From positions 1-64,000 of the forward strand of contig CAJQUW010014317.1 in NCBI GenBank assembly GCA_907163375.1: a DNA stretch of 64,000 bases, in the 5' to 3' direction. The notes under the pieces were generated by a model. The model did no database searches and was not told where the DNA came from. It saw only the letters and a program-made list of their open reading frames with translations. Position numbers and translations under genes: made by a program. Shown here in pieces: positions 21,950 to 33,400 of this stretch (its first letter is position 1; every line of letters begins with the position of its first letter). The DNA is from Prostheceraeus crozeri (taxonomy: Eukaryota > Platyhelminthes > Polycladida > Euryleptidae).

Positions 21950-24900
21950 TAATAATAATTTGTTTGCATTTTATAAGATTAGTGGAAATAATTTGCGAAA
22001 TAATGCAAAAAGCGCTGGAAAATCAAATTTATGACGTATTTTGAAAAGTAGATCGATTTCAATTTTGCCACTTTCTATGTGATGAATTTTATCTTTAAAC
22101 AGAACGATATTCACTATGCACATTATTAGGTGAAAATAAGTCTATGAATCATTTTCATTGTGTTCATATCACAAACATTGAATAGGAATTTCCAATCTCA
22201 CATAGTGTTAGTGTTTTCAATATAGAAGTGTCCATGCAGTACTATTCGTGGTGTGGAACCTATAATAGCAAGCATATTGAATTGAAGAACTTTTATAGTG
22301 GGCAGCTCAATAACATTGTATACATGCATTATCCATTATCCCATGGTGCATTTTCCTTTTTATCCATCCTTCTATTGTTAATTACAAATAGTTAGATCAT
22401 ACGCTGCCAGGTAGCTCATAAAATTGAAGAGAAACTTCTCTCTATATTGCAATTGTAAATCTTTTTCATAATATAGGCCCCGAAGTTAGCTCTAAATCAG
22501 GGCGGATTGGTGTCATCCAGCTGGTTTTATCACAGTTATCTGTTGTCCCCTCTTGACTTCAATGACATTGATATCTGATCTCTGTATACTTACAATTGTT
22601 GCTGCAATTCACATCAAGATAAACTCAGAAATCACGTAATAATGTCTCTACTGAAAGAAGAGCTGTATTCACTGACTTGATTTCTTGCTTTTGATATCTG
22701 CTGAATATCGAATCGATCCCTGATCCTCAATCTTCAGTTATTGTGTAGCAAAACAAAAGACCGTGATAGAATAAGCGTCCTGCTATGGATAAGATCATCT
22801 TAGCTTTGTATAACTTGACCCGCATGACATCTGGAGTTGCCGCTTTCCTCTCTTCGTTCAACAAATCAATAGAATTACGCAGGTCATTTCTCTCTCTTAT
22901 CGGAAATTAATGTCGATATACCTACATGACAGTATATACTGTAGAACGATTTCGAAACGATTCCCGCTTCGATTTTGGCTTTTTGTATGCAGCAATCGAT
23001 AACGAACTCTTTACATGATCCGTTTTCAAATGTTATTTGACCGTCAGAGACCAGAGGGGAGGGAACACTGGACGCCTTTGTAAGTGATTGATTTTCATGA
23101 TTAAATCGTTGGTGAAGCTTCAGGGAAACTTCAGAATGAAGCTCCTCAGGTGAAGCTTCAGAATGAAACAGAAATCCGACACTAAGATATTAATGGACCA
23201 GAAAGGACCCTACGTTGTCATGGAAGCGGTGTCTAAACGATGGTGGCTTCCAGAGGCTGACTGGATAGGTATCGTTAGTAGTGTACTTTGCAAGGATTCA
23301 CGGCTACTATCATTTTGATAATATAACTCAGGCCACAACACACCACACTCGGCAAGAATCTGGAACTATAGCAGATTTCAGCAATTGGATTTTGCAGCAT
23401 TGACCTTGATAGGAGCCTGATCTGAGTTGAAATGACCATCAACAAACAGCTCTCATCTATTCTAGCACACTAATTTAAAGAAAGCGGAAAATCGGTTATC
23501 TACAACCTCTACAATGAAAACACAAGACAACATGCTGTTTTTATGAGCCAGACATTGGCTTTGGATTAATTGTTTAAAAGCGGTCTCACAATGTTTATCT
23601 AGTGGCTCTTTTATTGAAGTTGATCGAACTGTTAGTTGAATGCAACTTTACGAGAAATGGTGAATGAGATTACATGGTACGGGACCGTCATGGGTCGGAC
23701 AATGAGGGCCCGGGTCTGGCACGTGACGGGTGGAAGATGCTGATCGGGTCTTGCTCGTGACGGGTGGGCCGCAGGGCTGTCACGTGACGGTTCGAAGACG
23801 TTGGCCAGAGCTGGCCTGTCTCGGCTCGCGTTGATCAGTCATTGTTTCCATTTCAATCACGGCTAGATAAGGACAATAAGATGATAAAAAATGAAATTTA
23901 AATGCCAAGATTCCTTTCTTATATAAATTAGCTTAGATCATCGCATTGTAGGTTATTCAAAAAGTCATCAAAGTGTAGCTTATTACCAAACTGCTTAGCT
24001 TAAATTGACTTCGTGCATTGTCTGAAAATCGGTAACAGTACACAAACTGATTTCAAACGTAAAATGACTGTTCTCGCAAGATTATATTCAAGATGTTCGC
24101 AAGACACTAAATGTCAGTTTCTACAATTCATCGATAGCTATTTATCGACACCTTCCCTCGATTACTATTTCATCGGTGGCGTTGCTTAAATGTCTGAGTC
24201 ATTTGATTCTTGCATGACGAAAGGACTGCGAGCGGAGGTTGATATTGACGGAACTTTGTTGATGGAGAGTCAAGTCTATAAATTACTGAATCAAAATTGA
24301 GAAAGAATTCACACAGAGGCATTTTTAGATATTTTAAACCGATTCATTTCTCTTGTTCAGTGCATTCAACAAAAATGTCGTAGATAGCTCCCATGCAAAT
24401 TCACAAACCTTAGTTTCTCCAATAATTACTTTCTGTGTGATCATTTACAAAAGTTAATTAGTGTTCTCTTCTTTTTCGTAATTTATCCGTCCACAGCTCC
24501 TCTCGGCAAATTTCATCGATTCCCATTCAGTATGAGAAGACTTCATTTCCAAGGACCTTCTGTTCAATTGTCTTCTAAATTAGTACAATAATAGCAGCCA
24601 ATTATTATATGCATTAATAAACTGTTGAACAACAACCTATTCATATATCCAAAGCTTCTGCACAAAGGCCTAGATGTCATGCTGTAGGTCATGTGAAGCG
24701 TACCTGAGTCACTTAACTGTAAAGTATACTTAACTAGCTGTGAGTATTCAGAGCCCTTCATGACCCGCGAGGGAGATTCTATTTTCAATTCTCATAAAAC
24801 TAAAGCTGAACATACAGCCACACAGGAACATGCAGGCAGGCACTGCAACTTGGCTGTATTCATGAATATCAGAGCGCATATTTTTCCAAAGAAAACACGT

Positions 24901-25320
24901 TAGGTGATGCAATGTACAGTGAAAAGATGAATGATACAATGAAAAGTGAAAAACGATATGATGGGGTACGATGATACGGTGATACAAAATGATATTTACA
25001 AATGATAGAATAATGATAAATGGTCATTAAATATTGAAAACACTGGAAGGAGAGGACAGTCAATGGTGTATATGTAATTCAATGTTTACTATATCATCAT
25101 GAATCAATGGATTATAATACAGTCATTATATCGAGTAATTTATCTATTAAAAACTTTTATTATTTTACGGAATCCCAACATGATTTATGTTAATTTATTC
25201 AATCCTAAATATTACGAGGTCCGGAACAGAATATTTATTATGTAATGCATTCATGCAATCGAGTAACGTATGCAGCATGAATGAAATCAATAAAGAGTAC
25301 GGTAATGCAAATGATCTCAC
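21950..25320. other. Intergenic region without a recognised gene
   Basis: No domain-bearing ORF and no splice-consistent exon set. It contains the GC-rich block at 23680-23850. There is also a short repeat of GAAGCTTCAG words near 23115-23165. Confidence 0.5.
23680..23850. promoter_or_regulatory. GC-rich block with CACGTG E-boxes
   Basis: Three imperfect tandem units of about 31-35 bp carry GGCACGTGACGG (about 23719), GCTCGTGACGG (about 23753) and TGTCACGTGACGG. GTCACGTGAC at 23779-23788 is the perfect palindrome bound by USF/MiT-TFE-type bHLH-zip factors. The block is much more GC-rich than its surroundings. A regulatory role is inference; no adjacent gene start is identified. Confidence 0.35.
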
Positions 25321-25548
25321 CTGTAAAGGAGCGTAAATTGTTAAATACCACGTAGAGTTGATAAAATAGTTGATAAATAAATCCGTTTCTTTTGATTAAC
25401 TTGTCTTTTCATGTGCTCGCTTTTTTGTGTATACCCTTGAAAGTTGCATGTTCTGTATCTGATTTTCATTTTGATAAATATACGCTTCCTATCCTATCCT
25501 ATCCTAAAATTGTTCCGGACCTTGAATGAGCTAGATTTCGTAAATTAG
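25321..25548. repeat. Left copy of the 85-bp duplication flanking the LINE nest
   Basis: CTGTAAAGGAGCGTAAATTG... to ...GATTTCGTAAATTAG matches 50114-50198 with three visible mismatches in 85 bp, apart from a ~140-bp insertion at about 25367-25506. Each copy abuts one end of the minus-strand LINE, as expected of a long target-site duplication. Confidence 0.7.
25367..25506 (+). mobile_element. Short retroposon-like insert with (TATCC)n tail
   Basis: About 140 bp absent from the right-hand copy of the duplication (50114-50198). It ends CCTATCCTATCCTATCCTAA, a short-unit tail as in SINEs or LINE 3' ends. AGTTGATAAA is repeated at its left edge. Source family unknown. Confidence 0.55.
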
Positions 25549-25606
25549 ACTGAGATTTCTAATGCGATGTCTCGTTCTTTGTGGCATGTAGGTAAGCATC
25601 ATTTTC

Positions 25607-26097
25607 TTAATCAATCACTGTTCCAACCGGATTTGTGTGATTGCGAAAAGCATTTGTTCTGACGTCATTTGCAACTTTGATGTATTTACTTAATTTTACA
25701 ATGCTTCCTATATTTAGTTTTTGTAGCATACCATAGAAATCTAGATTCGAAACATTAATAGGAAATGGTGTGTAACGTGATCTGATATCTCCGTACACTG
25801 AACACTCAAATAAAATGAAATGCAGTTTCTATTGTTCTATCCATGGTTCTATCATTGCACAAACAACATATTCTTTGTTCATATTCTAACCTATTTCTAT
25901 AACTTCCTGTTCTTACCGCTGAATTATGATTCCCACACATCATTTTCAACAATGGTGCGATATCTTTATGTGGTAAATTAAGAGTCAGATAATGCTTCAT
26001 GGAGCAATTAGATTGTGCTGATTCCAAATAATCAGTTCCAGTTCTGCTTCTTTTAGCATCGTTTATCCATTCGGCTCTAAAATATTTAGTCAACCTG
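25607..26097 (-). pseudogene. LINE ORF2 C-terminal region
   Basis: Encodes LNLPHKDIAPLLKMMCGNHN..., RICCLCNDRTMDRTIETAFH-FI and the following segment. The Cys-x-x-Cys plus ETAFHF pattern is the zinc-knuckle-like C-terminal motif of many LINEs (typically ETxxHFxxxC). The reading frame changes near 25800. Confidence 0.75.
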
Positions 26098-26932
26098 GGG
26101 CCTATTGCACAGAACTTCATTAGCTAATATTATTAGCTAATAATTCCGGCACAGTTGCAGGAAACATTTATTAACTAATGAAATTCATTAGTTCACGAGA
26201 TTTTCATTAGCTCATAATTTCTATCAACGACCTGTTGCACAGACGACGAATAATATTCATGAGATAATAACAAAGCGGTCGATTCACTGATAGAGTTTAT
26301 TAACCTTCCGAGATTGATAGGATCTATTATTTCACAATTTGATGCAATTACGAATGGATTTTGAAAGCGACAATGACAGTGACAGTGAAATTTATTTTGA
26401 AGCCGGAATTAACCGCGAACGTATATATAAAGACAGAACGAATTTTGACGTTATCGATGAGGACCACAAGGAAAAATTTAGGCTTAATGAAAAGATGGTA
26501 CAGTACATTGAAGGACGTATTGGAAACGAATTGCGACACACGACCAAAAGAAGCCGTGCTCTGTCTCCCAGACAGCAGATCCTTTTATGTCTAAGGTTTC
26601 TCAGTGGAAATGAATTTTATCATATAACTGGCGAGTATTTTTACGCGTAGTTCAGAGATTTCATCATCAATTTTCCTAAATCACGAACGATTGTACATCA
26701 AAAGACGTGCACAGGCAGATACAGCAATGATATTCGATGAGACGGTGATTTGTTTTTATGACAATGACATACTTTTGACGTCATCTGCATGGAATTCCCT
26801 CATGACATTTATTAGCTGATAACTCTTAATTATTATCGTTTTGTGCAACTGATTTTAGTGGAACTAATAATTATTAGTTATTAGCTCATAAAATATTAGC
26901 TAATGACTAATGAAGTTTCGTGCAATAGGCCC
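26098..26932 (+). mobile_element. Internally deleted Harbinger element, 835 bp
   Basis: Long inverted ends: GGGCCTATTGCACAGAACTT on the left and GGGCCTATTGCACGAAACTT reverse complemented on the right. The flanking 3-bp direct repeat is CTG (26095-26097 and 26933-26935). Removing the element restores AACCTGGTTTT, resembling the CCWGG-centred target known for zebrafish Harbinger3. It inserted into the C-terminal part of the minus-strand LINE. Confidence 0.85.
26339..26650 (+). pseudogene. Harbinger transposase N-terminal remnant
   Basis: MQLRMDFESDNDSDSEIYFE... to ...IGNELRHTTKRSRALSPRQQILLCLRFLSGNEFYHITG. The LSPxxQxLxxLRFxxxGxFxxxxGD block is the N-terminal helix-turn-helix region of PIF/Harbinger transposases. 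The catalytic domain is absent. It cannot be active and at most marks the parent family. Confidence 0.75.
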
Positions 26933-27514
26933 CTGGTTTTAGCGGTATTCTTACATTGTCTGACAGTTATGTTTAAAGTTTTTATGCTTTCATCTAGGTA
27001 TGACAGATTAACTTGCTTGATCAGCTTTCCTATTCTCCAACACCATGTATGCAAATAATTGTTGTCAGTTAAATTTCGTGAAATTTGGTCAAAACAAAAT
27101 TCAGAATACTATTATTCTAATTGAACATAATTTTAGCCTAATCCAAAAATTGATAGCAGCTTCATAGAAATAAAATTCTAAAGGTAGTAATCCAAACTCA
27201 CCACTCAAGCGATAGGTTGCTGTTATAGGAGATAAATGATGGAAACGTTTGTAGAATTGAAGCTGTATTTTATTTAGCCTAATCCAGATAATCTGTTATA
27301 GGAGCAAAATTCTCCACCATATTGCTTTTTTTATAAAGCTAACATTTCAAATGTGTTTCTTACAATTGTTTCATTAACGTCTCCAAGTTCTTTTATTTTT
27401 TAGCAGTTAAATAAGCAGATTGAATGCCTTTTTTTTAGAAAGTGAAAGTAAATGCCTTTTAGTATTATTTGAAATCCACAATCTTAAGTATTTATATTCT
27501 CTAACAATTTCATT

Positions 27515-28046
27515 CTATTTTGTATGATCGCTCAAACTGATATTTGCAAAATCATTTTCATGAACATCATTATGAATCATAATTTTCGTTTTATTGTATT
27601 TAATTTGAAGACCATTGATGTAGTAGAAATTGTCAACTATTTCTAGTTGTTTGATTAGACAGACTTTGTTATTGCTCATTAGGAGAATGTCATCTGCATA
27701 TATTGAACATGGTTTATAGTAGAAATCACCAATTTCCGCAGCATTTATGTTTTCAGTTTTAGGGTAAATTTCTTGTGCTAAGGAATTCATGAGTATAGAA
27801 AATAGGGTTGATGACAAACTGTCTCCTTGAGGTAAGCCATTTTTGTAAATCAAATGTTTCAGATTCAACACCATCATATAGGTGGAGAAAATTACTTTTA
27901 GTAAGCAACGAACGCAATTTCTCTATAAGTATTGTTTTGGGAATTGAATCGAACGCCTTTGATAAATCTATAAAACTTACGTATAAAGGTTGTTTACCGT
28001 TTTTGTAGATTTGTAATATTTCTCTAATTATATAAATATTGTCCAT
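27515..28046 (-). pseudogene. LINE ORF2 reverse transcriptase, central part
   Basis: 28046 down: MDNIYIIREILQIYKNGKQP, LYVSFIDLSKAFDSIPKTIL (first catalytic Asp region). After a frame change near 27850: GLPQGDSLSSTLFSILMNSL and CSIYADDILLMSNN (YADD box, two catalytic Asp). These are standard LINE RT blocks. Confidence 0.88.
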
Positions 28047-28152
28047 CGTTGAGCTTCCCTATAGCAATCCTGTCTGACTTGGATGAATGATATTATTTTC
28101 TTTTAGCCATTGATTTAATCTTTCATTCATAAAATTTAAGTATTTAGATTTT

Positions 28153-28650
28153 TCCCACTTGAGGCGCACCCGGTTCATGATTTGGCCCTCTGCTCTATTT
28201 GAAGCGCAGTTGGTTCATGATTTGGCCCTATTTGAGGCGCAGCGGTTCGCATTTTGGCCCTTTAGAGGCGCAGTGGTTCGTATTTTGGCCCTATTTGAGG
28301 CGCAGCGGTTTGGATTTTGGCCCTATTTGAAGCGCAGTGGTTCGGATTTTGGCCCTATTTGAAGCGCAGCGGTTCGGATTTTGGCCCTATTTGAACCGCA
28401 GCGGTTCGTATTTTGGCCCTTTTGAGGCGCAGCGGTTCGTATTTTGACCCTTTAGAGGCGCAGTGGTTCGTATTTTGGCCCTATTTGAGGCGCAGCGGTT
28501 TGGATTTTGGCCATATTTGAAGCGCAGTGGTTCGGATTTTGGCCCTATTTGAGGCGCAGCGGTTCGGATTTTGGCCCTATTTGAACCGCAGCGGTTCGTA
28601 TTTTGGCCCTTTTGAGGCGCAGCGGTTCGTATTTTGGCCTCTTTAGGTGC
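28153..28650. repeat. Left terminal array, ~15 copies of a 32-bp unit
   Basis: The unit TTTGAGGCGCAGCGGTTCGG-ATTTTGGCCCTA is repeated with small changes and has no unique spacers. A block of six units (about 192 bp) is itself duplicated: 28263 and 28455 begin the same series, so this is a higher-order repeat. The inverted counterpart is at 44870-45053. Confidence 0.9.
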
Positions 28651-28736
28651 AGTAGGATAGGGATTTGGCCGGAAGGTTGTGGATGGAAGGTCGGAAAGGA
28701 GGTCGGGAGGTGGCCGAGTATGTGATGGTAAGCAGA

Positions 28737-30079
28737 CCAAAGGAGAGACCGGTGCAGGTAGGAGAGAGAAGCTGACGAGCAGAGTTTGTCCAAAGTGGGT
28801 CATGTTTTGAGGCATGTCGTGCAGAAGTGGACGGGTTTTTTTCACTGCAAGAGTTGATGAGAGAATAGGATTTTTCTAAGGGCTTTGAACGTTTTGGGAT
28901 GAGAAAGGCCATTTTTCGGGCTGAAGGAGTGTTCGGATGGACAAACGGAGGGCAGATTCAGATTCTACGTGAAAGTTTGGGTTAGGGAGGTGATTTCCAG
29001 CTCAATCGGAGAGCAAAAGTTCTGACCCCCCCTCCTGTCAGACTTCCAACTTGGGTGGGAGTAATCGTAGAGAGTCGTAGACAGTTTTAGGAAAATCGCG
29101 AAATGGCGAACTTAGGATTTTTTTCGCAAAATTGAAATTTTGTTTTTGGACTCTAGCGGTCGAACGAAGCATCGTATGAGAAAACTGAGACCAGATTTGG
29201 AATCAGCATGATGTTTAGCATCTATAAGGCGGGTTTTGAGGGTCGTAGAAGTGAAATAAAATTTTCGAATTTTTCATGGTTCGAATTTTTTGATGTTTGG
29301 CGATGAATAGTGAGTAAAGACGTCGGGTTTCTTTTAGTGAAAACACCGCACTTTGTTCTCTAGGATCCCACATTTTCAGATCTGTGGAATGTTTCGTTAC
29401 GAAATGAGAGCTTGTTTAAAATCGAATTTTGCGCATTTTCCAAGATTTTGGATAGTTTGAAAAAATGACAGAGTTTTTTCAACTCGGCTTCTGGTGATCG
29501 TACAGTCGATGGATGGCTTAAATGAAAGGTGAGAGCGAGAAAACGTGACTGTCAAAATTTGAAGTCAATCGGAGCTCTAGAACCGGAGATAGAAGTGTTT
29601 AAAGTTTTGGATGATTGAGATTGCGTCATCAGCTGATCGCCACAAACTATGTAAGTAGAGTCTCTACTTGTGGGAATCAGTTCTCCTCCCGACTTGGTTG
29701 GGGTAGGTGAACTCCGGAGCTCCGATGATAGCATTGGAAATCTCTAAAAACCGGGTTTCCGTAGGAAACCAAGGAAGATTTTTCGATTGCCGCACTCACC
29801 TAAGGTGTCAGATTGACTGGAGAGCCAGAAGATGGCCTAGTATCCAGGCCATAAAAGACTCCAAAACTTTAAAGGCTTGTAACTTCGCTTCTACAAGTCC
29901 TTTTGACTTGATTCAAAAAAGGTTCGAGAAGTCATGATTCAGGACAGGTCATAGACTACCTATAAAATTTCATAAGTAGTACTAAATGGTTGAAAAATTT
30001 AAATTCGTTATTTTTGGGTCGTTTTCTGGGGTTTTCGACCCTGCTGAATTCAACTAAAGGATTTGTAATGATGTCTGAG
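28737..30079. repeat. 1.34-kb segment present only in the left arm
   Basis: In the right arm GTGATGGTAAGC runs directly into CAGTCTTCTCATTGG; in the left arm 1.34 kb separate them. The segment holds an inverted copy of the G-run repeat seen at 100-1345 (about 28880-29060). The rest (29100-30070) is noncoding and unrecognised. It is either an insertion here or a loss from the right arm. Confidence 0.6.
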
Positions 30080-30758
30080 CCAGTCTTCTCATTGGACGAG
30101 CGTTCTCGCCCATTCATAATTCATCAAACATCCACTATAAAGAAGAGATGTTGCTTTACGTTTCACATTTGCCTTTCGCAAGTGTCGGATGCATGGTACG
30201 GAGAGTTTCGCTGTAATATTCCAATGACAGGGTGTTCCTTCGGGACGGCGGATGATGCCGTAGTGATAAGTGTGGCAAGGGAGTGTGTCATATTTTAGAC
30301 CGAAACCTCTGGGGCAACTCATGCTGGGCATTTGACACAGTTCTCGACGTAGCACTTTGAACGCCAATCGGTTGAGTCTTAGCTATCTTGTCATGGGTGG
30401 CTACTAGACATCTCCATTGCAAAACGCTTGTGAATCACGGCTTGCTATCAAGCTGGTCAAGGCAAGGACTTGGGATGCTTCCTCTTGTAAACAACTCCAC
30501 CGGTTTTCATGTCAAAATCGGGGCCCGGATGCCAACACAGTGATATGAAGCACGCTCTGTCCGCGAGAGGTTGGATTTGTGGGTTGAGGCCTTGGAGCTG
30601 GGATAAGATTCCCTCTGAGTAATGCCTGTAACGGATTCAAGAGCTTAACACCGAAACGGTTGCTGACTTGCCATCAGGCCACTCTCTGCATTTAAAAACG
30701 GCTTGCTATCATGCACGTTAAGTTTCATGTCTTGCTATCAAGTCATTGACGGTGCAAG
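30080..30758. repeat. Foldback left arm, middle part
   Basis: Pairs in reverse with about 44095-44772 at high identity by eye. A 92-codon open frame (30089-30367 minus, 44488-44766 plus) is kept in both arms, but this follows from arm identity alone and shows no known domain. Confidence 0.8.
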
Positions 30759-31186
30759 CAGGGGTGTAGTGGTAAAAAATTTTGTACCGGAACGCTGATT
30801 CCATGAAAATCTTATGTCATATTTGCAAGCAAAAATCTGCAGTTCTTATTCGTTTGAAATTTGTATACTTCAATGAAAACAGGAGTAAACTCTGAACAGA
30901 TGACTGAAACAAATGATATAGTCAAACGTGGTAACAGGACTGCAACTTGCAGCTAATAAATGAGCTCAGTTAATGCTGCACGATCGATAACAAAAATGCA
31001 ATAGCATGTGAATGGTTTAACAAAACTGTCCATGATACGAAGAAAATATAGGCCTATTATACAAATTGAGATTTCACTAATTCATCTTTCCAAATTGTTT
31101 AAACTACATGTATCACAAGGGATAAACAAGGGGGGATTTTCAATGTACGAGTAGACGGAAGTCGACACATTGCAAAAGACAGCATT

Positions 31187-33400
31187 TTACAAAAAAACCC
31201 ACAATGCAGATTCACATGTGTCTTGATGAGTCTCCTTTGCTGATCGTATGCGTTTGTCATCTGCGCTCCGGTGGTTTCGCAGCCAACTTCTGGCGTAGTC
31301 CGTCGAATTCCACACGCCGAGAGGAGGGCCCTGAATTTTCACAAACATCAGTGATGACAAATGCGACACAGTCAAACTGGAGCGACAGTCCGTGCTGATG
31401 AGGTTCATGGCACTGAATCCTCTCTCACATTCAGCAGTGCTGGAGGGTACAACCTGGAGTCTGTTTATCACCTTTTGAATTTCGCCAGGTGCTCGTCGCC
31501 CGATATTTTCAACGTAGTCGTCGAATGCGTTTGCCGTCAATGCTGGTGGAAGGTGTAGACGGTGTGCCAAGGCTCGGATTTCTTCATGCCCGAATCCAGG
31601 CTGGATTTCTGTCGGCCAGTTGTCGCTGTTTAGCAGCCGAATTTGTGCCATCAGTTTGTTTTCGTTGGAGTTCATTCTGGACGACATGCTCTCAATGAGA
31701 CTGTCCAGAAACTGTTGTCTATTGATTTGGAAGTGCCGTTTGTTCGATGTCAGTTGGACACCCATGTGCACACCTTCTTTGACATCTACCATTGCCTCCA
31801 GGATTTTTGTACCAGGCTTTTCCTTCATTACGCGCAATCTCAGGATGCATCGATGAATCATTTTGTCGGCTTTGTCAAGACTGGTTGCTCTCTTTTGCAG
31901 CATTTCCGACAGTTCTTTTATTTCGAATAGGGTGTCGTATATGAGAGCCAAGTCTTCCAAGAACTCTGGTGAAGCCAATTTCGTTGCCAGACCCTTGTAA
32001 ACATCTCCAGATTGATTCTTGAAATGCTTATGTAGGGCATCGAACGAATGCCAGACGGCCTGCACTGTTCGGAAAGAGCTGGCAACCCATCGAACTGAGA
32101 ATATCTTTCCAATTTTCAACATTTGCTTTCCCAGACTTAGAGAGCACTCCTCCAAGTCACGAACATTCTTGGGAGACATACTGTAGATAGAATACAACTT
32201 TTCTACGAACGCCTGGAAGTGATTGATTGCCTGAATGTTTTTAATGGCATCGCTAACTGCTAGCTCCAGTCTGTGGTTTAAGCAGTGCCACAGGACAATT
32301 TCAGGGAACAGTTGCTTCATCCTTGTGGCAACGCCAGATTTTCTCCCCACCATCACACTTGCACCGTCGCTGGCAAAGGCCAAGAGGTTTCTCTTGAGGT
32401 ACTGCTCATCAAATCCATAGGAGGCAAGTGTTTCTAGGAGCGAATCAAGAATAGACTTTGCATCCTGATTTGGGAGTTCTACCAAATCAAGGAAGAAGAA
32501 TTCCACCATATTCTCTCCAACTTCTGTGTTCAAGTAAATGATAAGAACCGACTTGTCGATGAGCGTACTCTCGTCAATCAAAATCGCCAGTTTCGCCTCG
32601 TGGCTTTGTATCTGTCGACAAACTTTTGCTTTCATTTCCGCTGCGACATGATCAATCATTTGAGTGGCCGTCCATCTTGACCGCAAGCCAATTCCGATGT
32701 CGACGCCATTCAACCTTTGCAGCTGTAGTAGATGAGGATGGTCTGAGTAAGGCCGATCGTTTTTCGCTATGTAGTACGCTGTGCGCAGCACTTTTTCGGT
32801 GTGTTGCAACTCTACCGCGTTTAGCTTATCGATCGCTTTATCCATCGTTTTAATTCTTGAAGTATCATGTATATTTTCACGTATTTTGTGGGCTTGAGAC
32901 TCCAAGTGCTCCTTTATCTTCTTTCGTAAAGAAGACAGCTGCTGCCGACGCTCTTTGCCATTGAACGTCACTTCCGAATTGGCCCATGCCTTCGAAACAC
33001 CAGGGCCTCGAATTTGATGACCTCCCATATGACCAATACTCCGGCAGACCGAACAGCCTAATTTGCCATCTTGGAATATCAACCATGGATAGGCCTTCAC
33101 CTTCTCTTCCCACATCTCAGCCGAATAAACATTTGGCCATGATGATGATGTATCAACGCAAGTGGAGGCGGCAGTTGAGGCACTCGAGACACGGTTGGCG
33201 TTGGCGGAGGCGGCAGTTGAGGCACTCGAGACAGGGTTGGCGATGGCGGAGGCGGCAGTTGAGGCACTCGAGACAGCGTTGGCGGAGGCGGCAGTTGAGG
33301 CACTCGAGACAAGGTTGGCGGAAGCGGCAGTTGAGGCACTCGAGACAGGTGTCAGAAAAGACAGCTTAGACTGCCGCGCTTTCTTTATAGGTGGCAGCAT
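31187..33400 (-). CDS. hAT transposase, 737 aa, open throughout
   Basis: Starts MLPPIKKARQSKLSFLTP. A VSSASTAASAN repeat (about 5 copies) spans residues 19-80. A BED-like zinc finger has C116, C119, H165 and H171. The RNase-H-like core has Asp in LAILIDES (276), Asp in FASDGAS (345), the hAT C-x2-H in WHCLNHRLEL (373, 376) and Glu in ECERGFS (659) within the C-terminal dimerisation region. No internal stop. The ATG directly follows a pyrimidine-rich TTTTCAG, so a 5' intron is possible. Overall similarity is to KIAA1586-like hAT-derived proteins. Because TIRs and target duplication are intact, this looks like a live or recently live element rather than a domesticated gene. Confidence 0.92.
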   Translation of the reverse strand: MLPPIKKARQSKLSFLTPVSSASTAASANLVSSASTAASANAVSSASTAASAIANPVSSASTAASANANRVSSASTAASTCVDTSSSWPNVYSAEMWEEKVKAYPWLIFQDGKLGCSVCRSIGHMGGHQIRGPGVSKAWANSEVTFNGKERRQQLSSLRKKIKEHLESQAHKIRENIHDTSRIKTMDKAIDKLNAVELQHTEKVLRTAYYIAKNDRPYSDHPHLLQLQRLNGVDIGIGLRSRWTATQMIDHVAAEMKAKVCRQIQSHEAKLAILIDESTLIDKSVLIIYLNTEVGENMVEFFFLDLVELPNQDAKSILDSLLETLASYGFDEQYLKRNLLAFASDGASVMVGRKSGVATRMKQLFPEIVLWHCLNHRLELAVSDAIKNIQAINHFQAFVEKLYSIYSMSPKNVRDLEECSLSLGKQMLKIGKIFSVRWVASSFRTVQAVWHSFDALHKHFKNQSGDVYKGLATKLASPEFLEDLALIYDTLFEIKELSEMLQKRATSLDKADKMIHRCILRLRVMKEKPGTKILEAMVDVKEGVHMGVQLTSNKRHFQINRQQFLDSLIESMSSRMNSNENKLMAQIRLLNSDNWPTEIQPGFGHEEIRALAHRLHLPPALTANAFDDYVENIGRRAPGEIQKVINRLQVVPSSTAECERGFSAMNLISTDCRSSLTVSHLSSLMFVKIQGPPLGVWNSTDYARSWLRNHRSADDKRIRSAKETHQDTCESALWVFL
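33140..33350. repeat. Coding minisatellite in the hAT transposase
   Basis: A ~36-48 bp unit (GGCAGTTGAGGCACTCGAGA) is repeated five times. It encodes VSSASTAASA on the minus strand, and its length stays a multiple of three. Confidence 0.85.

Noticed and set aside
28153-28650. 32-bp regular repeats resembling a CRISPR array
   Set aside because: The repeats are directly contiguous with no unique spacers, have an inverted counterpart at 44870-45053, and the DNA is eukaryotic.
30089-30367. 92-codon open frame kept in both foldback arms as a possible gene
   Set aside because: Both arms are nearly identical, so shared openness is no evidence of selection. No domain or start context supports it.
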